Assembly: GCA_032622095.1 (NCBI GenBank)
Contig: CP136069.1
Location: forward strand, 170,184,394 to 170,248,393
From: Siphonodentalium dalli
Taxonomy: Eukaryota > Mollusca > Scaphopoda > Gadilida > Siphonodentaliidae
Direction: 5' to 3'
DNA: 64,000 bases
A model generated the notes under the pieces. That model was not told the DNA's origin. It worked only from the letters and a program-made list of their open reading frames with translations, and did no database searches. This document shows, piece by piece, positions 11,520-22,720 of the stretch; position 1 is the stretch's first letter, and every line of letters begins with the position of its first letter. Both the position numbers and the translations under genes were made by a program.

Positions 11520-14500
11520 TTATGCATTTTTGAATCTGGATGTTGCTTCAACATAAATATGAACTGCTTTTACAATTTCTGAATTTATAGTGGTACTCAA
11601 GCGATTATCTCCATAAAGTAATAGATGAGTTTTGATATCAACTTCCAATAATCCCAATGCAGTAAAGAGTTCGAATCGCTCCAATACATATAGCGGACAG
11701 TACATAAAATAATGTTCAGTATCTTCATATATATTCCCACAAATACATTTTGGATCATCAGTCAGGAATCGCTCAAACTTATGTGCTTTTAAATCACTAC
11801 AGCCTAGGCGCATTCTCGCATGTACTATCTGTGTCTCTCTTTTTCCTTCATAAAAGTAAACTGGAATAATTGAATCACCCCGTTTCAGAGTGTATTTCAA
11901 CAACGAAATTGATTTTGATATCTTCAGTTCCTCTTCCAAACAGTTCCATAATCTAGGACCTGATTGAAAGAATGAATTCAAGAAACTTTTAATCGGATTT
12001 TGAGAGTATACATAGCTCAAATTAGTTGCTGTTCTCATTTCGTAGTCACTAATATCTGATACGCGTCTTGGAATTTGAAGGGAAATATAGTTGGGAGCCA
12101 TTTTGTGGACTGCCTTATGAATCGTAACCACTTTCCTTCTAGACCTTCTATCAGCTAGTGGTATATACCCCGTTTCCTTGTAAAGTAAAATATGACTTGT
12201 CCCCCTGATCACACCACTGATGGACCTCAACGCGTCTAGTTGTAAATTTTCAATAAGCCCTGCCTTACCTAAGGAACAATTATCCCATATGACATCAGCA
12301 TAGTCGAACAATGGCAAAATATAAGATTTATAAAGGGTGTCTAATGCTTTTCTATTTAGTCTATATTTTTGACTTCTCAGACAGTTTATCATGGGACTAA
12401 TATTTTCTAATATAGTATCAATATGAAAATCCCATGTTCCTGATTTGTGAAAATTTAGTCCTAAATGTTTATGATTATCAACTTCCTTTATTTTTTGACC
12501 ATTAAGATATAAAGGGAAATACAAGAGTGGTTCCTCACATCTACTAATCGTAAGAGTTTCTGTTTTCGGTGGACTAAATCTAACCTGCCATTTATCAGCC
12601 CATTTACCTATTTTACTTAAGTCTCTATTCAATATATCTGAAGCCAATTTATCATCTTCAACTGGAATGAAAAGTGACGTGTCATCAGCGTACAACCTTA
12701 TATTTGCTTCTATGTCAACAACTATGTCGTTGATATAGACAAGAAATAGCAGGGGCCCTAATACGGACCCCTGGGGCACTCCAGCTTGTACCAGTTGTGT
12801 TTTAGATGTCTGACCATTTATCACAGTCGATTGTGTCCTACCTGCTAAATAGTTTTGGAACCAAGACAAAAGTTTACCCCTAATACCAACATTGTACATT
12901 TTAAAGAGTAACCCCTTGTGCCATACTCTGTCGAATGCCTTGCTAATATCACAGAACACAAACCTCATCTTTTTCCTATCATTCAGTGCACGTTGAACCT
13001 CTGCATCAATGTCTATCAATTGGTAAATAGTGCCATCTCCAGGAACAAAGCCAGATTGGAATTTAGTCAGGATATTATTGTCTTTAAAATATGTAAATAC
13101 ATTTTTAAACACTACTTTTTTAAACACTTTACTTAAGCTAGATGTCAGAGAAACTGGCCTGTAATTCTCTTTGTTATTAATTGAATCTTTCTTATGAATT
13201 GGCATAACGTTAGCATGTTTCCATTGGTCCGGGAAGTAACTATTTTCCAAGCATTTATTAAATAATTTTGCCAGAGGATTTGAAAGAATGCTTGCGGATA
13301 GCTTGAGTATTCTATTACTAATTAAGTCTGGGCCTGAGGCTTTTCCTACATCTAGTGAATCAAGAACATCTTTTACCTCTCCATCAGTTACACTTATATC
13401 ACTCAGAGTGTCTTCTCGTATAACATGGTAACTTTCTGGCAAAGGTGCGTCAAATATAACATCAGAGCTCTGATTCGCAAAATGTTCATTTAATATATTT
13501 GCTATCTCTTCAGGGTCGTTCACCACACTACCATTTTCATATAAAGGCGGAAATATTGAAGACGAGTTATGTTGTTGTTGGCTGAAATTTTTCATCAATT
13601 TCCACCAATGTCTAGATTTAAAATCACAACTAGATATTTTTTCACTCATACGCGCATCATAATCTTTTTTCGCTCTACGGACAATGCTGATAGCCTCATT
13701 TCTTTTCTGACGGAAAGCCTTCCATGACTGAGAACTATTATGCTTTACGGCTAATGTATGAGCTTTATCACGTTTTTTCATCATTTTCCTTACTGCTTGG
13801 GTCATCCATGGCTTGTCTCTAAAACGGACTGTTATTAATTTGGATGGTATGAATTTGGTACATGCTTCTGTGATATTAGCAGACAAGTTATCAACAATCA
13901 TGACAAAATCATTGTGTTCATTTTCTATCAAGCTATTCCAATCAACTCTCGCCAATGATTCCAAGAAACCCTCTCTTTCCATATGGTTATAATCCCAGAT
14001 TACTCTTTTATATGACAATTTAGATGGAATTTTATCCTTTATGGTTATGTATGTACCATGATGATCACTACACGATGGCGGTATCACATTACAATTTATA
14101 ATCGATTCAGGCCGGGACGAAAACATGTGATCAATTAAGGTAGAAGTAGTGTTAGTTACTCTTGTTGGTGAAATTACCATTTGTTTTAATTCATGTCCCA
14201 ATTCAATTGCTTTTATTTTAGGATGTATGTACTGCAAACAATCTGCATTGAGGTCCCCCGCGATGATACAGTGAATAGACAAGTCGCTCCTCGCAATGCT
14301 AATTGAATCATGAATCAAGTCCCAATATGAGGCTTTTGCCTTAGGATGTCTATATATAGCTCCAAAAAGTAAGACTTTATTCGCATATCTAATTTCAGCC
14401 CAGATTACTTCTAGGCCTACGATATCACAATCTGACCTTTGTTTGTAAATTAATGTATCTTTAACATATAGAACAACCCCGCCACCATCTTCTAATCTGT

Positions 14501-14870
14501 CTTTTCTTAATGGTGGATAATGGAACCCTGGTAACAATATTTCTGACGAATCAATCTTTGGGCTCAACCATGTCTCTGTTAAAGCAATTACATCATACTT
14601 TCCGAGTTCAGCGCTAACTATATTTATTTTATGACGCAAACTACGAACGTTCATGTGACAGATTGTAAGCCCATTAGTGAGTGGCCCCGGATTCCAATGT
14701 ATATCACCTCCAAGTATAATCATATAATAAATCATTATTAAATAACCTAAATAACCAAAATTACATATCAAACAAGTCAGTGCAATTGTTCTGACATCTA
14801 TACGGCATTTAATATGACCCCCACCGAAAGACCCAATCCTGAGCCGGTAGATTGCCAGTTCAATACCCAT
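11520..14870 (-). CDS. LINE ORF2: AP endonuclease + reverse transcriptase, intact
   Basis: The product is 1116 residues with no internal stop. An N-terminal hydrophobic stretch (about 28-53) runs into GGDIHWNPGP (54-63), close to the 2A consensus. The endonuclease/exonuclease/phosphatase domain spans about 68-275: N74 in the NVRSL strand, the catalytic E99 in TETW, GDLN at 205-208, and SDHH at 268-271. The reverse transcriptase spans about 510-800, with CDISKAFDRVWH, the AGVPQGSVLGP turn and the catalytic YADD at 727-730. The C-terminal region carries a C-x-C-x8-H-x4-C cluster (C1042, C1044, H1053, C1058), common in metazoan CR1/Jockey-group proteins. The enzyme nicks target DNA and reverse-transcribes the element RNA there. 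The intact frame and motifs suggest recent mobility. The first ATG follows the upstream frame's stop region and was chosen because the frame is open from there. Confidence 0.93.
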   Translation of the reverse strand: MGIELAIYRLRIGSFGGGHIKCRIDVRTIALTCLICNFGYLGYLIMIYYMIILGGDIHWNPGPLTNGLTICHMNVRSLRHKINIVSAELGKYDVIALTETWLSPKIDSSEILLPGFHYPPLRKDRLEDGGGVVLYVKDTLIYKQRSDCDIVGLEVIWAEIRYANKVLLFGAIYRHPKAKASYWDLIHDSISIARSDLSIHCIIAGDLNADCLQYIHPKIKAIELGHELKQMVISPTRVTNTTSTLIDHMFSSRPESIINCNVIPPSCSDHHGTYITIKDKIPSKLSYKRVIWDYNHMEREGFLESLARVDWNSLIENEHNDFVMIVDNLSANITEACTKFIPSKLITVRFRDKPWMTQAVRKMMKKRDKAHTLAVKHNSSQSWKAFRQKRNEAISIVRRAKKDYDARMSEKISSCDFKSRHWWKLMKNFSQQQHNSSSIFPPLYENGSVVNDPEEIANILNEHFANQSSDVIFDAPLPESYHVIREDTLSDISVTDGEVKDVLDSLDVGKASGPDLISNRILKLSASILSNPLAKLFNKCLENSYFPDQWKHANVMPIHKKDSINNKENYRPVSLTSSLSKVFKKVVFKNVFTYFKDNNILTKFQSGFVPGDGTIYQLIDIDAEVQRALNDRKKMRFVFCDISKAFDRVWHKGLLFKMYNVGIRGKLLSWFQNYLAGRTQSTVINGQTSKTQLVQAGVPQGSVLGPLLFLVYINDIVVDIEANIRLYADDTSLFIPVEDDKLASDILNRDLSKIGKWADKWQVRFSPPKTETLTISRCEEPLLYFPLYLNGQKIKEVDNHKHLGLNFHKSGTWDFHIDTILENISPMINCLRSQKYRLNRKALDTLYKSYILPLFDYADVIWDNCSLGKAGLIENLQLDALRSISGVIRGTSHILLYKETGYIPLADRRSRRKVVTIHKAVHKMAPNYISLQIPRRVSDISDYEMRTATNLSYVYSQNPIKSFLNSFFQSGPRLWNCLEEELKISKSISLLKYTLKRGDSIIPVYFYEGKRETQIVHARMRLGCSDLKAHKFERFLTDDPKCICGNIYEDTEHYFMYCPLYVLERFELFTALGLLEVDIKTHLLLYGDNRLSTTINSEIVKAVHIYVEATSRFKNA
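14682..14705 (-). other. 2A-like (ribosome-skipping) motif in the LINE ORF2
   Basis: Residues 56-63 read DIHWNPGP. The 2A consensus is D(V/I)ExNPGP, so only the Glu is replaced (by His). The 25 preceding residues are strongly hydrophobic, as in 2A elements that double as signal sequences. 2A-like motifs at the N terminus of non-LTR ORFs are documented in several metazoans. Activity with His at this position is unproven. Confidence 0.5.
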
Positions 14871-15170
14871 AACAATTCACTAAAGGACTAATCCTACCGG
14901 CACAGGATTGGACACCAACCATCGATATGTTAAAATATTTCCCCCATGCGATTGCCGCTCCATCCAAGGACTCCATACTCCAACACAAGTTTTCAGTGCA
15001 AAATGTGGACAAAATGAAACAAAAATACAATAAATGCCAATCTTGGCCATAAATTAAATAAACAGTAGGGTGGCGCCACCCAGAAGTACAACCCTGAGAA
15101 AAGGAAAAAAAATAATAATAAATATATATATTATTAACTTGCAACAAACCTATCATGCCATCTCTCAATT

Positions 15171-15414
15171 AACGAGAGGTTGCTCCAATGAGTATTAATA
15201 ATAACAAAAGCTAAGATAAATGGACTCTTATTTTGAAAAAGCCAATGAGGCACTATTTATTACAGAATTACATTATACATGTATGTAATTTAGGAAGAGA
15301 GACTTTTGTTTCAAGTTTGAGTCAGAAGATACAAAGATGTATTTCATGAGAACATATCTAGATGTCGTGACTTTAATCCACCAGCACCAGGTAAGCACTT
15401 CCTGAGGAAATTCA

Positions 15415-15417
<3 letters not shown>
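15171..15417. other. Non-coding stretch upstream of the LINE
   Basis: Nothing was recognised. A block ending CCAGCACCAGGTAAGCACTTCC (about 15380-15402) distantly resembles the tandem unit at 15750. Confidence 0.3.

Positions 15418-15456
<39 letters not shown>
15418..15456 (+). repeat. A39 homopolymer
   Basis: An unbroken run of A is followed by T-rich sequence. It could be a retroposed tail, but no source sequence is recognised upstream. Confidence 0.9.
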
Positions 15457-15458
<2 letters not shown>

Positions 15459-15749
15459 ATTTTATTTTTTTGGTCTTTTTTTTCTTTATAAATTTTGTTT
15501 TCCAAATCTTCTTCTCCCCCCAATGATAGCATGATATAAGTTATTGTTAAAGCATGAAATCCAGAACCTAAGACTTGTAATTTTATACCTCAGGTTTATA
15601 ACTTTACACAAAAATATATTCCTGTATAAAGCCATGTGTTTACAGAAAAGAATGCATATCAGTACCAAGATTACTATAAGGCCCCTAGATCATGCAATGA
15701 ATCTCCACTCCGACCATCGCCCAACTACGGGCATCAGCCACAGCAGAGA

Positions 15750-15962
15750 CCCATGGCATGATCCAGGTGGCCCCAATAGCAAATGTCTTGAAAGAGATTA
15801 CAATTTTCCATCAAGACCCATTCTGCAAGAATGTCCAGATGACCAGAAGTAAAAATATTTATGGCATGATCCAGGAGGCCCCAAGAGTACATGTCCCGAG
15901 AGGTTAAAATTTCCCATTGAAACCCAAACTGCAGGAATCTCCAACTGACCAGAAGTAAGAAT
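15750..15962 (+). repeat. 108-bp tandem duplication
   Basis: GGCATGATCCAGG occurs at 15755 and 15863. Shared following blocks are GGCCCCAA, ATGTC, GAGA, ATTTTCC/ATTTCCC, AAACCCA/AGACCCA, CTGCAGGAAT/CTGCAAGAAT and TGACCAGAAGTAA. The copies are about 80% alike by eye. Non-coding. Confidence 0.75.
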
Positions 15963-16188
15963 TTCATGAGGAACTAGTTATTATCACAAAAGTAAAGTAT
16001 TTCAAATTACATGTCTCAAATCAGGAATCAAAGTGTTTAGTCCAATGATTATTCAAGGTTACATGTCTCATGTAGTTACTTGGGAGTGGGAACTATGCCA
16101 TAACGGGTTGGCAATCAATTTCATCGGTGTGTCCCAAATACTTCATTAACAGATACAGATACCAACTAGTTACTTACTAAACCTGCAT

Positions 16189-16893
16189 TAGTGTTCGGTA
16201 TTCGACGGATTTCGGTATTCGAATATTCGGTTCGAATAACGAGCGAATATTCGAATAGTATTCGAATATTTAGATAAATTATAAAATTATATAGATAACA
16301 TATTTTGGAACCAATTTATTATTTAATGAAATAGCATATTTATCCATGCACATGCTATACGCAAAAACAGAGAGAACAAAACAGTCTTTTGGCTTAATAG
16401 CAAGAGTTTATCTGTTTATGAAGTTCAAGTAGTAATGTCCCGTGTATGGTTCCACAAGTTGGTCGTAGTGCCACAATAACTAAGAACATGATCTGGATTG
16501 AGCTTGCAGGTTGCCTTTTTAGTTTTGGCATCCAACGTGAAGTGAATCCATATATCTGATTTCTTCGAATTTGACGCCATATTATACACACAAGTGACAA
16601 CGCGGAAACAAAACAAAACGATGCCGTATAGGTCCGCTTCATATGACCACATGCAACCACGGTCTGGTTTACACCTAGCCAATAAAATTATTTCGACATC
16701 ATGACACCAATCAAATCAGAACGTTACAGTTACGTCATATAAATTCGTTTATGGTCAGACTAATATTAAACCAGGAAACAATTACCCGGAGATTATTCTC
16801 GAATATTCGAATAGTCAAATAATTATTCGAATATTCGAATATTTAATTTTACGAGCGAATATTCGAACATTCGAATATTCGGACCGAACACTA
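16189..16893. mobile_element. hAT-superfamily non-autonomous element, 705 bp, perfect 8-bp TSD
   Basis: The 8-bp direct repeat ACCTGCAT flanks the element (16181-16188 and 16894-16901). The termini are inverted, TAGTGTTCGG at the left and CCGAACACTA at the right, fitting the hAT TIR start TA(A/G)NG. Inside each end is a ~60-bp stretch of overlapping ATTCGAAT / GAATATTCG repeats (16200-16270 and 16798-16880) in mirrored order, a likely transposase subterminal binding array. The interior holds a decayed BED-type zinc-finger frame on the minus strand, which links it to a hAT transposase. Confidence 0.88.
16425..16580 (-). pseudogene. Decayed BED zinc finger of a hAT transposase
   Basis: The 51-residue frame starts MASNSKKSDIWIHF and ends TTTNLWNHTRDITT. 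The order matches a BED finger: hydrophobic W..HF, then ATCK, then a GTTTNL..H helix. The second zinc-ligand Cys expected two residues after the first is Asn (CKLN), and the frame stops right after the helix, so this is a non-functional N-terminal remnant. BED fingers bind DNA at transposon ends. It lies wholly inside the TSD-flanked hAT element. Confidence 0.65.
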
Positions 16894-17030
16894 ACCTGCA
16901 TATAACTGTCCTAGGATGGTCAATAAAATAGATTATTGCAAAATGTTACGTTTATCTCGCCTACCCTGAAATCCTGGTATCCCCAACCAGGAAAGTATCA
17001 CACACATCGGAGTGAGTGAATACAACTTAC

Positions 17031-17199
17031 CATTCAGATAGTATGATAAATTGTACGTTTTGACCGCTTTAAAATCCAGGAATCTCCGCATGTATTCACG
17101 CAGTTTGCTGAATGTGTACGTATCGCGGACAAAAACAGACATTGGACAAAATAATTGTCGTAGAGCACTGGGGTGGGTCTTAAGGAAAGCCATCCATTG
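17031..17199 (-). CDS. Candidate coding exon, minus strand, family unknown
   Basis: On the minus strand an acceptor (TTTGTGTTAG, ending 17200) and a strong donor (GAATG|GTAAGT, 17030-17025) bound a fully open 169-nt exon, phase 0 in and phase 1 out. It encodes about 56 residues including MAFLKTHPSALRQLFCPMSV and TFSKLREYMRRFLDF. The composition is protein-like, with amphipathic helical spacing and few low-complexity residues. I do not recognise the domain. It begins about 130 bp from the hAT element, so the hAT probably sits in an intron or flank of this gene. Confidence 0.4.
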
Positions 17200-17219
17200 C
17201 TAACACAAAGTATGTGTAA

Positions 17220-19666
17220 AGGATCTGAGTCTGATTAGGCAGGGTCTATGGAACACTAAGCCTACATTTAGTCTTCTATGCATTTATTTTGAATATTCAT
17301 GCAATAGCAAACGGAACACAATCCAACATCACACCACAATACACATGGACGACATCACACACATCTATACAGGTAGCATGACTTCCAACATCAAAGCATC
17401 ACATCACAACATCAAACATCATATATGAAGAGATGACGAGATGACCAGATGACGCGTTAACCCTGGCAAAACAAACACATAGGTTGTAGTTGTTGCCTGA
17501 CCATATCCAGAATGGATATGTATAAATGTATAAAATGTGATGTGTCAATAACCAACTTCCCTATTGTCGATATGACAACTATTTGACTCAATCATAACTA
17601 TGACGACATAGTCAGAAACAAAACCTGCACTAGTATAAAAGGGGCATTATGAACGCAGCATGCGATTTTTACATCCCTACACTGTTGGGCAAATATATTT
17701 AAGCAAATGTGACCAACTGTAAAGTTCCAAACGAAAGACTTAATATTATTACAAACATGATATTAACGAGTAAAAACATATAACAAATATCACATACCAT
17801 CCTGGGGAAGCATAGGTCATGATGTCATTTAGTAGTATTACTTCTTAAAGTTATTACATTCTTCGAGCATGAAGAAATTTGGATAACACTATATAAGAGT
17901 GTAATACGATATAGCGATGTTTACACCTTGGTGACGAAATACGGAATGAGAAAACGCGCGAAATAACGTTACCTGTGATTGGCTAAGACACATTAGTCTC
18001 CGACAGTTTGATCTCAGATTTAGCGCAACATACATATAGAGAATAGACTAAGTAGTTAAGATATTAGGCTAAGTTAAGAATACGAAATAGCAAAATGGAG
18101 AACAGAAATGGGAGTGGGCACGAGAAAATGTATAGGCGGAATGGAATGGAACCAAGACGCAAAATGAAATGATACGATGCAGCTATAAGATGTATATTAG
18201 ATAGTGTGGTTTTATAACTGAGTTAGTATACATGCTACAACAATAAAGGCATATACTGTTTTGGTATATAAAATAGCACTGTCACATAATTGTATGCCCA
18301 TACCAAGTATGAATATTTACACACCCGATGTCAATCGGTTCTACCAGATCAACCCATTTACCCATTTTAGCAAATTATTTCAACAATTGTTTTTATTTTG
18401 CTCTCGAGAAAATTTAATCGATAGTATAACCCCTCGTCTTGTCAACAGCTGACAATTTACCAGCATATATAGCTTAATACATATGTATATCGACGAAGCA
18501 AAGAATTCAACGCAGTTAAAAACTAGTCATTTTCAATATATGCGTGATATGGTGGGATCACTCTCGGCCCATATAGGTGTCAAAGTCGCGGAGCGAGATG
18601 TCACTAATACCGGAGCTTCTGTTATGTAAATATGCGTAGTACCTAACATTTTCGCGTGTTACGGATGAGTTTTACGTGTGTACTTGTGTACATGAGACTG
18701 ATCAGTTTGACGATGAAACTCATATGAAATTTGAATCTTTCAGTTTTCGAATAAAGGTATGCTGGTCAATAATTAATGGATTAATTGAACGATCTCAGCA
18801 GTCATCATTCAAAAAGTTAATGAATGGTAAAGTAAGACCTTGGTCACACGCACATGCTGTCTTTTATTTTTCGGATAACCGTTAACGCTAACCTAATTGA
18901 GTTTGTATTGAGACTCTACAGGGACAGAATATGACATTCTAGTTATTGGGCAACGGAGACCCTCCAGCCACGTCACTGCTCACTCGTGATTTACGCTGTT
19001 GTAGTGTTTCCCTTCGAAGTACAGTTCTGGGGCTACCATTGAAAATAATTTGAAAGGAATTTAAAACTAAAAACACAAATAAAAATGCACAAATACGCCC
19101 TCTCATACGCGACCAGCCGCATACAACAACAACATACTATCATTCCATACGCAGAACTGTCGGAGATACGAAGGAGGATATTGCCAAATTGTGTACTAGA
19201 TCGCTTCATGAAGTACCCGCCACTCAAAATTTTTTACTCTGGGTACACCAATCCAAGGTGGCGGAACCAGCTTCAATGATTTACGGAAACGTTTATTATA
19301 GACGAGCCGCACCATATGGAACACGCCACCGTCTCACTCGATATAAAGACGGAAATAACTTGATAAATACATGTACATGCACAAGTTAATAACTAACACA
19401 ATTTGTATATTTATATTTGGTAATGACCTAATTAGGAGTAAACAATCGATTTATTGTGACGCAAATCCTTCATGTGTATACTTCCCCGTCTGAGAGTGGA
19501 CACCTGATAAGACGCAGTGATGGTTATTTAAGTGTTTGAATTGAGCGCAAGCAATGTCAATTCGCCGACAGAAAGAGTCAAAATGCGAAATTTGTACTCC
19601 GCATCTTTGATTTATGATCAATTCGGAATTGAGCCGGAATTGCCATTAAATGTGCCAGGATGAGAG
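17220..19666. other. Gap with no recognised gene
   Basis: 17310-17430 is low-complexity with repeated ACATC. Open frames at 18676-18885 and 19085-19279 have no recognisable family or paired splice sites. The rest is unique-looking AT-rich DNA. Confidence 0.35.
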
Positions 19667-19775
19667 CGAGCTATAATAGCACTGTGTAGGAACTGTTACA
19701 TCGGAAATCGTTCTATCGCCTGTAGTGTGATGGTTCTTGCCTGATTTGTTACGGTTCCTGATGATTGAAAATAAT
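19667..19775 (+). repeat. Inverted repeat, left copy (pairs with 23288-23390)
   Basis: The sequence from CTATAATAGCACTGTGTAGG through AACTGTTACATCGGAAATCG, TTCTATCGCC, TGTGATGGTTCTTGCCTGAT to TTGTTACGGTTCCTG is the near-exact reverse complement of 23288-23390. The repeat is about 100 bp at high identity. The sequences further out do not match. Confidence 0.8.
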
Positions 19776-21595
19776 CATTTTTGTGACAAAATCACGCATA
19801 ATTATAGATATCTTGAATATATTAAACTTTCCTGAATGAACAGAGGCTGCAGAAGTGCCGTGTTATCGAAACCTGAACTCTAGACCACAATTAACTCGGT
19901 ATTAGCGAGTTAACGCGTAAATATCAACATGTTACCACTGAAAATAAAGCCACGTGGACGCAATTTCTTTGTTTTTCGTGGCGTATAAAATATGAAACGC
20001 ATTCTGAAGACAAACACTGACTATAAAGTGTACCCGTGTTATTCTTTTGTAAAATAGCTGAGAAAGTATCCCGATAGGGGTTGATAATTGGGAGCTGTGA
20101 CCTCGTAATCAACACGGGTGCGTGTTACGGTTCTATTTCAAACCGATCATGGCTGTGACGGTTCTGTCCATGAGATTTATTCGAACGATTTCTGCACTTG
20201 GGTCCGAAAATCGTCTTGTGTATCTGACATTTTAAACCAGATAATGACTGTAGCTTATGTAATTTGCATAATAGAACAGGTATATTAAGAAATAACACAA
20301 TAAATACCTAATACGGGAGATTAAGTGACATTAATAGGCAGAAATAAAATATTGAAAGTCCCGATGAGTATAGTATCATAATCATGCCCGCCTATATAAA
20401 TGACCAATGGTAATATAAATCTACCCTCAGGAGAATATGATATGTTATATTCATTTACTTAATTTGGGCATTATTGAAAGATCAGATGTGACAATATTTC
20501 AATGCCAGCGCCATCATATTTCCTCCTCTGAAGTCCGCCTGGGGGACATTTACACATGTTTGTCGCCCAGACATGAATATAACTTATGAAATCACGTTCA
20601 ACTGAATCACTGATATATAGTTTATGACGTGATTGGGGTGGGGGGGGGGGGGGGGGGCCTGGGGAGAGGTGCTTAATTGGTGTCTATCCCCAACTTTGGT
20701 CAAAATGTTCAACAGTTACAAATTTCTTATCTTACAATAGATTAGTTTGAAATTTAACACCAACAATTGAAATTGTTCTCTTAATTTGATTTGACAACAA
20801 TTTAATAGTGGGGATTTTGTCGTTTTTAGACTAACATTTGCATACTTTCCTACACTTTAAACATGTAATCAACCATATTTGACATATACAAATGGACACC
20901 TCTTCTTTAGAGTTGATCCAAAACTCATGATGGGTGGACATGAAGTACTAGTAGGGAGCATGTGTGATCTAGTTTCTATATCACATTTACCCCCCCCCCC
21001 CCCCAATTGGCAAGAAACTGGTTTAATGGACAAATAATCTAATTCCATTTAATTAGTATGCTTTGTATTAAATAATGTATGCTCTTTTGCAAAATAAATC
21101 ATCTCTCTCTCCATCTGTTGGGAACATTTCCAATCTTGTGGGGTGGGGCGCCAGGTTGGAAACTTCCAGCACTTGGGAATCTTGAAGCCAGTCTATATGT
21201 TTTTTGCAATTTTCAGGTTCAGATATCCACATTTTCTCACTAGGCCCATGTATCCTGAGTTTCTCCCCCGGTTTGCATGGTGGCCAATCAAAGGCTACTG
21301 ATCAATTCACTTCAGAATGGTATACAGTCTAGAGCTATAATGTGTCATGCAGTTGGGGAAAACCAAAGCCCAGGCCTTGTGCATTAGTTTGGTCTGTTTC
21401 AAGGGGATGGTGCGGTTGGAAATTCCAAGGTGGACGCCCCCAACATTGGATACCATCCAGCCCACGCCCCTGCTCACTTGACACGTTAGTAGCGAGGAAT
21501 AATAATGTGCTTTGTAATAGCCAGGTTCAGACACCCATAACACTAATTTTTAATGATTCATTTGTATGAATGTTTAGCTAATAATTCAAACAATC
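19776..21595. other. Gap between inverted repeats: homopolymers, no gene
   Basis: It contains G17 (20641-20657) and C15 (20990-21004) runs. GGTTGGAAA-type blocks occur near 21150 and 21415 in unrelated flanks. No exon was recognised. Confidence 0.4.
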
Positions 21596-21596
21596 T

Positions 21597-21898
21597 GTTA
21601 CTGCATGTTGAATTTAATAGCTGAGCATTCCTACAAATGAATCAATAGGATTCAAGTAGCTGCTCTTTATAGCACATTTAGTTATCAAATAATTAACATC
21701 CATATAATAATATTTGTAACTGCATGATTCTTTTCTCTTTTTTATATGTTACTGCTTGTTGAACTTAATAGCTAAGAATTCCTACAAATTAATCAATAGG
21801 ATTCAAGTCAATTCTCATTACAGCGCATTTAGTAACCAAAGGCTTAACATCCATATAATATTTGTAACTGTAGGATTCTTTGCTTTTTTATATCTTCT
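21597..21898 (+). repeat. 151-bp tandem duplication
   Basis: TACTGCATGTTGAATTTAAT (21598) recurs as TACTGCTTGTTGAACTTAAT (21749). Common blocks are ATTCCTACAAAT, AATCAATAGGATTCAAGT, GCACATTTAGT/GCGCATTTAGT, TTAACATCCATATAATA, ATTTGTAACTG and GATTCTTT. Non-coding. Confidence 0.85.
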
Positions 21899-22234
21899 AT
21901 TAAAAAATCAGAGATCCCTAGTCAATCTAAAATATGATTGAATGGCAGATTACCGTGTTTGTATATGCTTTAATAGCTGCATATTCTAGAATTCTAGAAT
22001 TTAACCTAGATAATCAGCATCCAGCAAGCGGATGCCCGACATAAACATCATAAACTGCGTAATCAGAGCATTGTATGGGTGTCAACTAACTTTTAACGTC
22101 TTATTTTTGGCTTTTTGTTGAGTAAAATACGTCTACGAAAATAGACAACACTAGCCGATCGCGATGTGCCGGCCCTCTTCGTCCGGGCTATTTAGTGATT
22201 TTTTGTGATCGTCTCCGCCTGGGCAAACTATTGT

Positions 22235-22720
22235 TCGATCGGCCCGAAAACATGCCTATATGAGCGAATATGGTCAATGTCAAGGATATGGTCGCACGTG
22301 AAATTGGACTCACCCATATTGTTCCGGGATCAAAGTAGGCCTACATTATACCAAATTTGAGTCGGATTGGTCTAGGTCCAGAAAGATGCCTATATGAGCG
22401 TATATGAGCGAGGTCAAGGTCAAGGACACGGTCGCATTTGCAATTGAAATTGGACACGCCCATATTGTTCCCGTGATCAAAGTAGAACCAGCTACCAAAT
22501 TTGAGTGGGATCGGTTGAGGTCCAGAAACATGCCTATATGAGCGTATTTGAGCGATGTCAAGGACACGGCCGCACGTGAAATTGGACCCGCCCATATTGT
22601 TCCCCGGATCAAAGTAGGCCTACACACCAAATTTGAGTCGGATCGGTCGAGCAGTTTTTCGAGTCTATAACACAAATACATACATACAGACAGAAGTTCC
22701 AAAATATATAATAGATCAAT
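22235..22720 (+). repeat. ~115-130 bp tandem repeat with simple-sequence tail (family of 10770-11075)
   Basis: Three to four units each contain CCAGAAA(C/G)ATGCCTATATGAG, AGGACACGG, CGCACGTGAAATTGGACCCG, CCCATATTGTTCC and GGATCAAAGTAG. The last runs into GTCTATAACAC, then (CATA)n and CAGACAGAAGTTCCAAAA. The shared tail with the 10.8-kb copy indicates one dispersed family. Confidence 0.7.

Larger units (their letters stand above)
11491..14870 (-). mobile_element. Near-complete Jockey/CR1-like non-LTR retrotransposon
   Basis: It contains a full endonuclease/reverse transcriptase frame (11520-14870) and a short 3' tail ending in a TTACAAG repeat (11491-11511, minus strand). The 5' border is uncertain. 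A 102-codon frame at 14860-15168 overlaps the start of the main frame by about 10 bases but has no ORF1-type motif (no zinc knuckle, RRM or esterase signature visible), so the element is probably 5'-truncated or lacks ORF1. No clear target duplication was found by eye. Confidence 0.85.

Noticed and set aside
14860-15168. 102-codon frame just upstream of the LINE ORF2, overlapping its start
   Set aside because: It was considered as ORF1, but it shows no zinc knuckle, RRM, coiled coil or esterase motif and crosses low-complexity DNA. It is probably 5' untranslated or flanking sequence.
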